From Gammaproteobacteria bacterium (lineage in GTDB: Bacteria > Pseudomonadota > Gammaproteobacteria > Burkholderiales > Burkholderiaceae_C): a stretch of 7,797 bases of DNA. The stretch is from contig JASGCH010000054.1 of assembly GCA_030054245.1 (NCBI GenBank), positions 1 through 7,797 of the forward strand. Direction: 5' to 3'. The notes below the pieces were generated by a model, which had not been told where the DNA came from, did no database searches, and was given only the letters and a program-made list of their open reading frames with translations. Both the position numbers and the translations under genes were made by a program. Each line of letters begins with the position of its first letter. Positions within the stretch are counted from its first letter, which is position 1. Below, piece after piece: positions 1 to 4,775 of this stretch.

Positions 1-408
1 TTATCCCAATATCAAGGATGGGGGGGGTTTATGTCCTACGAAGTGGCAACTGATATGCGTTGGACACGCTATTTGTGCCAAGCCAGCGATATCTGTACTT
101 ATGCCAACCCTGGTCCTGGGGCTAAAAGGGGCTTGAACCGTTTGTCGGGTCGCCCCATAGAGTTTCTACCCACCATTCAGCAAGCCATTCATGAGATGAA
201 CTTAGTCTATCAACAAGTCCTGAAGTCATGGCCTAGCCCGTCTGAAGATTGGCCAGCTTTGGAGATGCGTGAAATCGAACATTCTTTGTGTGAGTTTGAT
301 AAATACCAAAGAGTGAAAAATCATCAAGGAAAAACTCGATCCAAGTTTCCTGGATTTGCTGAAGACCAACCCAATACACTTTTGTGGGGTGAGCAGTTAT
401 GCACCTGA
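1..408 (+). CDS. HMUDK / aGPT-PPlase family protein (5-hmdU DNA kinase helical domain), C-terminal part, 5' truncated by window
   Basis: The reading frame is open from base 1 to the TGA at 406-408 (135 residues in view), so the gene begins left of the window. The ATG at 31 is internal, because conserved-looking sequence (GWGGFMSYEVATDMR) runs across it. Visible motifs are that helical segment, a glycine-rich NPGPGAKRGLNRL at about residues 36-48 of the visible part, and near the end EIEHSLCEFDKYQRV followed by a basic tail ending in KFPG. From memory, this combination (GPGA-x-RG, then EHxLCEFDKYxR) is the signature of the helical domain of phage 5-hydroxymethyluracil DNA kinases and alpha-glutamyl/putrescinyl thymine pyrophosphorylases. 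These proteins activate 5-hmdU within DNA on the way to hypermodified thymines. Any N-terminal kinase domain would be outside the window, so kinase and pyrophosphorylase-type members cannot be separated here. The gene overlaps the TS-fold gene by 10 nt, which implies translational coupling. A run of eight G lies inside the frame at 20-27. Confidence 0.72.
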   Translation, partial: LSQYQGWGGFMSYEVATDMRWTRYLCQASDICTYANPGPGAKRGLNRLSGRPIEFLPTIQQAIHEMNLVYQQVLKSWPSPSEDWPALEMREIEHSLCEFDKYQRVKNHQGKTRSKFPGFAEDQPNTLLWGEQLCT

Positions 409-1511
409 TCCAAGCCCGCAATGTAAACGAAGCGCTGTTTCAGGGTCTGACTTGGTTGCAATCAGACGGTGTGCGGTGTGCCTCACGGAATGGTTGGGTG
501 TTGCGCTCCCCAGTGCCCGTTTGCACCGTTTATCAGCAACCTCGAGAAAGAATTTTATGGGCACACTTGCGCGACGCCAATCCTTTTTTTCATTTTTTAG
601 AGTCTTTGTGGATGTTGGCTGGGTCCAACCAAGTATCCTTTCCCGCACACTACGCCAAGCAAATCCAAGCTTATTCTGACGACGGTGAGACCTTGTTGGG
701 TGCTTACGGTCATCGTTGGCGTCAACACTTTGGTTATGACCAACTCGATTTGATTGTTCATGAAGTCAAACGCGACCCAAGCACCAGAAGATGCGTTTTG
801 TCAATGTGGGATGGACACAGCGATTTGCAGGCCAGTGTTCACGGCTATCAAGGCAGTGTGGTCAAGGATGTGCCTTGTAACACTGAAGTTTATTTTGATG
901 TTTTGGATGGCGTCCTGAATATGACGGTGTGCAATCGTAGCAATGATATAGTATGGGGTACATACGGTGCTAATGCGGTACACTTTTCGATTTTACTGGA
1001 ATACATGGCTTGCCGAATGGGTCTGCAACCGGGCGTCTATTATCAAATGAGTAATAATTTTCATCTGTATTTAGAACGCCCGGATGTTTCTCGATTGTTA
1101 AACGCGGAAGGCTTGCATTTACCCCATTTTCAGCAAACCGATTTATATCTACAATTACCTGATCTTTACCCAGAGCCTCTATTTACGCCAGCAAACGATA
1201 TAGATCAGCAAATATTACAATTTTTTGATGCTTGGCACCTCGGGCTTTGGTGGAATCAAGACTATGTTTTGCAGGCTCTCTCCGATCAGACTTATTCTCA
1301 TCCGGCTCTTTTGCGTGTGGCAATCCCTATGGTGTACGCCCATCATTTGTACAAACAAGCGAAACTACCCGAAGCCTTGGAGTTTGTCAAAAAATACCTC
1401 ACTGTAGGCGATTGGCAACAAGCTTGTTTAGACTGGCTTCATAGGCGCTCCCTTTCATCGCCCCATGCCGCCAGTCTGGCATCTAGCCTTCTATCCGGTC
1501 TTACTCATTAA
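399..1511 (+). CDS. Thymidylate synthase-fold protein (thymidylate synthase or dUMP hydroxymethylase)
   Basis: The 370-residue product has the TS active-site landmarks in order. FLESLWMLAG (E68) matches the region of E. coli ThyA Glu58. GAYGHRW (101-107) is the Tyr/Trp loop. RR at 130-131 matches the phosphate-binding arginine pair. VPCN (C160) is the nucleophile loop. NRSNDIVWGTYGANAVHF (179-196; R180, S181, D183) is the nucleotide-binding helix. NNFHLYLE (H222, Y224) matches the His207/Tyr209 region. ThyA has His after the nucleophile, whereas here it is N161, as I recall for many phage-type members. The protein is about 100 residues longer than ThyA (264 aa), and I do not see the usual PVAV-like C-terminal tail. 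Members of this fold methylate dUMP to dTMP or hydroxymethylate dUMP/dCMP with methylenetetrahydrofolate. The HMUDK-type neighbour favours a dUMP hydroxymethylase role, but this is inference. The ATG at 399 is preceded by GGGGTGAG and overlaps the upstream gene. Confidence 0.85.
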   Translation: MHLIQARNVNEALFQGLTWLQSDGVRCASRNGWVLRSPVPVCTVYQQPRERILWAHLRDANPFFHFLESLWMLAGSNQVSFPAHYAKQIQAYSDDGETLLGAYGHRWRQHFGYDQLDLIVHEVKRDPSTRRCVLSMWDGHSDLQASVHGYQGSVVKDVPCNTEVYFDVLDGVLNMTVCNRSNDIVWGTYGANAVHFSILLEYMACRMGLQPGVYYQMSNNFHLYLERPDVSRLLNAEGLHLPHFQQTDLYLQLPDLYPEPLFTPANDIDQQILQFFDAWHLGLWWNQDYVLQALSDQTYSHPALLRVAIPMVYAHHLYKQAKLPEALEFVKKYLTVGDWQQACLDWLHRRSLSSPHAASLASSLLSGLTH

Positions 1512-1518
1512 CTTTCCT

Positions 1519-1932
1519 ATGACTATCACCTCCGCCAATACACAACAAATAGGTGGCCATCACTATAAGTCCGTTTACCAACATTGGGATTTGGTCGTCG
1601 AGGTGGGTATGGGTTATTTTGATGGTCAAATTAGTAAATATGTTTGTCGTTGGAATAAAAAGAATGGACTGGAAGATTTGCGAAAAGCTCGGCATTTTGC
1701 TGAAAAATATTGGGAAGTATTGCAAACTGGTCTGTTGTCGGTAGGCACTAGAAATACTCAGCATGTCCAAGAAGCATTGGAAAAATTTTATCAAGCCAAT
1801 CGTTTAACTGAAAACCATTGGGAAACCGAAGTCTTAAAAATTTTAGCTCATTCTCATGGTGCTATCGAAGTTGCTCGAATCATGAATATCTTAGATGGTC
1901 AGGTGGCTAGTACGCCAATAGGAGCAACTTAA
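1519..1932 (+). CDS. DUF3310 (SaV-like) phage-type protein with C-terminal extension
   Basis: The 137-residue product carries a DUF3310-like core at about residues 11-63: IGGHHYKS, then GQISKYVCRWNKKNGLEDLRKA, then HFAEKY. The N-terminal H-Y motif, a middle KY-x-x-R and the KNG-x-EDL-x-KA helix are the pattern I know for this family, which is found mostly in phages and prophages. It is sometimes labelled 'SaV-like nucleotide kinase', although no P-loop is visible and the biochemical role is not established. About 75 further residues of mostly helical character follow and belong to no family I recognise. The start at 1519 lies 7 nt after the TS stop. An earlier in-frame ATG at 1465 would add 18 residues inside the TS gene and has no Shine-Dalgarno, but 1519 has no clear one either; translational coupling is the likely explanation. 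It probably belongs to the same transcript as the modification genes. Confidence 0.75.
   Translation: MTITSANTQQIGGHHYKSVYQHWDLVVEVGMGYFDGQISKYVCRWNKKNGLEDLRKARHFAEKYWEVLQTGLLSVGTRNTQHVQEALEKFYQANRLTENHWETEVLKILAHSHGAIEVARIMNILDGQVASTPIGAT
1920..1924 (+). promoter_or_regulatory. Shine-Dalgarno fixing the GTG start of the HAD gene
   Basis: A perfect AGGAG sits 9 nt before the GTG at 1934, inside the last codons of the DUF3310 gene. It is the strongest ribosome-binding site in the window and supports GTG as the true start of the phosphatase gene. It also means the HAD gene is translated from the same message as the DUF3310 gene. Confidence 0.8.
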
Positions 1933-1933
1933 A

Positions 1934-2734
1934 GTGTTATTAGCTATTGATAAATTTCCATTTTGGGAGGACATACGGGGCATTTGTAGCGACATTGACG
2001 ATACTTTAACCGAGAATGCCATTATCAGTGCCAATACCAAGAGCCATTTAGAGGCCTTGGTACGGCACGGTATAAAAATGATTGCGGTTACGGGACGATC
2101 TTTGGCTTGGTCGCAAAAGTTGATCGAAGAATGTCCGGTGTTTTTAGCCATTGTAGCTGAAAATGGAGGCGTTGCTATAACACCCACGGTGGGTGGCAGT
2201 TGGGAGGTGTCTTATTTTACGGAGGATGAAGTTCAGCGAAAAAAGAATACTCAAGTCTTAAAAGAAGTTTTGTTACAAATTCAGCAAAGTATTCCAAATG
2301 CAAAACCTAGCCTTGACAATAGCGGTCGAGTGACCGACCTAGCCATTGATCACCATGAAACCCATTACTTACCACCTAACGACATTATTCAAGTTGTGGA
2401 TATTATGCGTCAAAATGGGTTGCAAGTAACCGTGAGTAGCATTCATATCAATGGTTGGTTTGGCGATTACAATAAGTGGTTGGGCACGCGTTGGTTGTTC
2501 AAAAAACTCTATAATAGAGATTTGTCGGCAGAGCTTAACCATTGGCTTTATGTGGGTGACTCTAAAAACGACGAAATGATGTTTGAGCATTTTATTCATA
2601 CTTTTGGTGTAGCCAATATTAAAGATTATTTATCGGAGTTAGACCACCCCCCGCGCTACATCACGCGTGGACATCAGGGTCGAGGTTTTGTTGAAATTGC
2701 TCAAAAAATACTGAGTCATTCTAAAAAATCCTAA
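1934..2734 (+). CDS. HAD-superfamily IIB phosphatase, substrate unknown
   Basis: The 266-residue product has all four HAD motifs. Motif I is DIDDTLT (nucleophile D20, acid/base D22). Motif II is VTGRS (T53). Motif III is the lysine in GDYNKWLG (K181). Motif IV is VGDSKND (D209, D213). The ENGGV segment (77-81) and the cap region with RVTDLAID are typical of the Cof-type IIB class, which includes sucrose-phosphate and mannosyl-phosphoglycerate phosphatases. The stretch SSIHINGWFGDYNK is one I associate with an uncharacterised IIB subfamily widespread in proteobacterial chromosomes. It is a cytosolic Mg-dependent phosphomonoesterase, probably acting on a sugar phosphate or similar small molecule. 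A nucleotide substrate linked to the upstream genes is possible but unproven. The GTG start has an AGGAG 9 nt upstream and follows the DUF3310 stop by 1 nt. The gene ends just before the hairpin element, so it is probably last in its transcript. Confidence 0.85.
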   Translation: MLLAIDKFPFWEDIRGICSDIDDTLTENAIISANTKSHLEALVRHGIKMIAVTGRSLAWSQKLIEECPVFLAIVAENGGVAITPTVGGSWEVSYFTEDEVQRKKNTQVLKEVLLQIQQSIPNAKPSLDNSGRVTDLAIDHHETHYLPPNDIIQVVDIMRQNGLQVTVSSIHINGWFGDYNKWLGTRWLFKKLYNRDLSAELNHWLYVGDSKNDEMMFEHFIHTFGVANIKDYLSELDHPPRYITRGHQGRGFVEIAQKILSHSKKS

Positions 2735-2741
2735 AGACTAT

Positions 2742-2856
2742 GGCACCATCGGCTGGTGCCGAGGGTGCCAAATTACTGCGTTAAATTCCTCCGGTTACTG
2801 CTCTCGCATATACTCAATACGCAAGACGGTTGCTCCGACGGCACCAGCCGAGGTGC
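2742..2856. repeat. Structured intergenic element with hairpin ends and 13-bp inverted repeat (REP/MITE-like candidate)
   Basis: The left end is a perfect 7-bp hairpin, GGCACCA (2742-2748) with TGGTGCC (2754-2760) around a TCGGC loop, and GGTGCC recurs at 2764-2769. The right end is a 5-bp hairpin, GCACC (2841-2845) with GGTGC (2852-2856). The ends are also perfect inverted repeats of each other over 13 bp: TCGGCTGGTGCCG at 2749-2761 and CGGCACCAGCCGA at 2839-2851. The interior has short direct repeats: TTACTGC at 2773-2779 and 2795-2801, and CGGTTACTGCTC at 2792-2803 beside the shorter CGGTTGCTC at 2827-2835. No open reading frame of note lies inside. This layout resembles paired REP elements or a very small non-autonomous mobile repeat. 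Whether it is multicopy cannot be seen from one window. Confidence 0.5.
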
Positions 2857-2871
2857 AAAGGTCTCCTATTT

Positions 2872-3318
2872 ATGGTACAGTTCATGAATAAAATCGAAAA
2901 AATTGATATAGGTGATTTGGAAGAAGCTATTAATTATTGGCGAAATGCACAACCTAGTGGTACCGATGCGAGCTTAGCTGTAGAACTAGCCGGATTAGCC
3001 ACTCTGTACGCTGATTTAATCCGCCAGCATCGCCATTGGTTTATGATCGAGGAGTTGTCTCAGAGTGCACTATATGCTTGGCAAGTTTGGCAGTCAAAAC
3101 ATCCAGACTCCCCTTGTATTGGAGTTTGTTCATTGCTACAAGGGGATGTTGAGTGTCGGGGATGCGGGCGCACTCTACAGGAAGTGACCGATTGGGTGGA
3201 GTTGTCATTTTCTGAGAAAAAACAAATTTGGCGACGAATTACCAAAGAAGGTCGAGCACAAAGATTTAATCTGGAGAAAAACCAGATGCCGACCTACATC
3301 CCCTTAAAAAGTTATTGA
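2872..3318 (+). CDS. DUF3717-like / DUF1289 fusion protein, possible Fe-S or Zn protein
   Basis: The 148-residue product has two parts. Residues about 11-52 (IDIGDLEEAINYWRNAQPSG onward) resemble DUF3717, a short domain I know mainly from Burkholderiales. Residues about 81-122 are a DUF1289 motif with four cysteines, C82-x3-C86-x8-C95-x2-C98, then a TDW helix and FSEKKQIWRRI. DUF1289 proteins are small and thought to bind metal or an iron-sulfur cluster; their function is not established. I chose the ATG at 2872 because AAAGG (2857-2861) lies 10 nt upstream. An ATG at 2884 is possible, while a TTG at 2830 would add residues encoded by the intergenic repeat. The gene stops 7 nt before truA and probably starts the truA-trpF-yhdP transcription unit. 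Confidence 0.75.
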   Translation: MVQFMNKIEKIDIGDLEEAINYWRNAQPSGTDASLAVELAGLATLYADLIRQHRHWFMIEELSQSALYAWQVWQSKHPDSPCIGVCSLLQGDVECRGCGRTLQEVTDWVELSFSEKKQIWRRITKEGRAQRFNLEKNQMPTYIPLKSY

Positions 3319-3325
3319 TCGCTAA

Positions 3326-4132
3326 ATGGTGGCTAGAATTGTATTGGGTATGAGTTATGAGGGCAGTGGATTGCAGGGTTGGCAAAGCCAAACTTCTGGT
3401 AAAACAGTGCAAGACATTTTAGAAAATAGCTTGTTGCAGTTTAGTCAACAACCCTTACGAACCGTATGTGCTGGACGCACAGACGCGGGTGTACACGCTT
3501 TAATGCAAGTGGTGCATTTTGATACCGAGTTGAATCGACCGAGCATAGGTTGGGTGAGGGGGGTCAACCGATTTTTGCCAAAAAATATGGCGATCCAATG
3601 GGCATATACCCAAACCTCTGATTTTCACGCCCGTTCGTCGGCCATGACGCGTCGCTATATTTATATAGTCTCTACCTCTGCGGTGCGCCCAAGTTTGGAT
3701 GATCATCGAGTGGCTTGGTGTCCCAAACCCTTGGATTTAGATGCGATGTGTAAAGCACGCGATTTTTTGTTGGGAGAGCATGATTTTAGTTCGTTTCGTG
3801 CGGCAGATTGTCAAGCGATCAGTCCTGTCAAAAAGTTGTATCGATTACAAATTCTACCCTACGGTCAGTATTACCACTTTGTTTTTGAAGCCAATTCTTT
3901 TTTACAACAGATGGTGCGTAATATTATGGGATGTTTGTTATACATTGGACAACATATGCGACCGGTCGAATGGGTGTTAGATGTTTTGTACGCACGCAAT
4001 AGACGCGTAGCGGCTCCCACTATGCCGGCTTGCGGTTTGTATTTTCTGGGACCGACTTACCCTGAAAAATGGAATTTACCAAGTCATTGCCCGTTGTTTG
4101 ATACCTTACCCTCGGCACGATGTTACCTATAA
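3326..4132 (+). CDS. truA: tRNA pseudouridine(38-40) synthase TruA
   Basis: The 268-residue product matches the usual TruA length (about 270 in E. coli). It has the catalytic motif CAGRTDAGVHA with nucleophile D53. Other landmarks are GWQSQ near the N-terminus, the RRYIYIV strand, HDFSSFRAADCQA followed by KKLYR, the FLQQMVRNIMGCLLYIG helix, and APTMPACGLYF near the C-terminus. TruA converts uridines 38-40 of the tRNA anticodon stem-loop to pseudouridine, as a cytosolic dimer. The start at 3326 places the conserved first strand (VLGMSYEGSGLQGWQ) at the normal distance from the N-terminus, although there is no clear Shine-Dalgarno; it follows the DUF1289 stop by 7 nt and is probably translationally coupled. 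Its 3' end overlaps trpF by 13 nt. The truA-trpF adjacency is common in beta- and gammaproteobacteria. Confidence 0.96.
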   Translation: MVARIVLGMSYEGSGLQGWQSQTSGKTVQDILENSLLQFSQQPLRTVCAGRTDAGVHALMQVVHFDTELNRPSIGWVRGVNRFLPKNMAIQWAYTQTSDFHARSSAMTRRYIYIVSTSAVRPSLDDHRVAWCPKPLDLDAMCKARDFLLGEHDFSSFRAADCQAISPVKKLYRLQILPYGQYYHFVFEANSFLQQMVRNIMGCLLYIGQHMRPVEWVLDVLYARNRRVAAPTMPACGLYFLGPTYPEKWNLPSHCPLFDTLPSARCYL

Positions 4133-4767
4133 AAGTGTGCGGCATTACGCGCGAACAAGATTTAGAAATGGCGGTTAGTCTGGGAGCGTCGGCAGTAGGT
4201 TTTATATTGTATCCCCCAAGTCCTCGCGCCATCAGCACTCGCCGGGCGACTGAATTGGCGCGTTGCTTACCCGCTTTTGTAACACCAGTATTGCTTTTCG
4301 TGAATGCCAGTGCGGAGGAAATTTTGCAAGTAGCCCAAACCATTCCCGCGTCTTGGATACAATTTCATGGCGACGAATCGGGGGGGTTTTGTCAGCAAGT
4401 AGGACAGACCCTAAACCGTCCCTGGATTCGTGCCATTTCGGTTAAATCCACGGGCTTGGAGCAAAATATATCTGATATGTTACGAGATTATGGACAGGCT
4501 TCAGCTTGGTTATTTGACGCGTTTAGCCAAGCTTATGGAGGGGCTGGTAAAACCTTTGATTGGTCAGTTTTGCCTCGATCTATTCCCGCCCACCTAGTGT
4601 TAGCAGGAGGCTTGCATGCCGGCAATGTGGGTGAAGCGGTGACAAAACTTTCCGGAGTCGGGAAAAGTTTGGCTTTAGATGTTAATTCGGGTGTTGAATC
4701 ATCGCCTGGCATCAAGTCTGCCCATAAAATGGTGGATTTTTTCGCGGCGGTGCGCGCCTGTAGTTAA
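4120..4767 (+). CDS. trpF: Phosphoribosylanthranilate isomerase TrpF
   Basis: The 215-residue TIM-barrel enzyme performs the Amadori rearrangement of phosphoribosylanthranilate to CdRP in tryptophan synthesis. Visible signatures are KVCGIT with the catalytic cysteine C7, GFILYPPSPR (28-36), WIQFHGDE (79-86), LFDAF with the general acid D133 followed by the GGAGKTFDW loop, LAGGL and the phosphate-binding ALDVNSGVE near the C-terminus. The start is certain because KVCGIT begins at residue 5. It overlaps the end of truA by 13 nt and has no strong ribosome-binding site of its own, so coupling to truA is likely. A run of seven G (4380-4386) lies in the Ser-Gly-Gly segment after FHGDE. The next gene is an envelope protein rather than trpB, so the tryptophan pathway genes are split in this genome. 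Confidence 0.96.
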   Translation: MLPIKVCGITREQDLEMAVSLGASAVGFILYPPSPRAISTRRATELARCLPAFVTPVLLFVNASAEEILQVAQTIPASWIQFHGDESGGFCQQVGQTLNRPWIRAISVKSTGLEQNISDMLRDYGQASAWLFDAFSQAYGGAGKTFDWSVLPRSIPAHLVLAGGLHAGNVGEAVTKLSGVGKSLALDVNSGVESSPGIKSAHKMVDFFAAVRACS

Positions 4768-4775
4768 AAGCTGTC

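Noticed and set aside
31..33. ATG as the start of the first gene
   Set aside because: The frame is open to base 1 and the residues before this Met (QGWGGF) belong to the same conserved-looking segment, so the gene starts outside the window.
356..679. Overlapping + strand ORF spanning the first two genes
   Set aside because: It is out of frame with the HMUDK-type and TS-fold genes, both of which show conserved motifs across the same bases.
1465..1518. Earlier ATG giving the DUF3310 protein 18 extra residues
   Set aside because: The extra residues overlap the end of the TS-fold gene, have no Shine-Dalgarno and do not look like part of the family; the ATG at 1519 fits the gene junction better.
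2742..2769. Rho-independent terminator after the HAD gene
   Set aside because: The hairpin is good but is followed by GAGGGTGCCAAATT rather than a T run. On the other strand the nearest T run is about ten bases beyond the stem, so the call is not supported.
2786..2814. Sigma70 promoter for the DUF1289-truA unit
   Set aside because: TATACT at 2809-2814 resembles a -10 box, but no TTGACA-like -35 box is found at 16-19 bp spacing and there is no extended -10 TG.
2830..2871. TTG start for the DUF1289 gene inside the repeat
   Set aside because: It would translate the hairpin end of the repeat element. The ATG at 2872 has an AAAGG at a proper distance.
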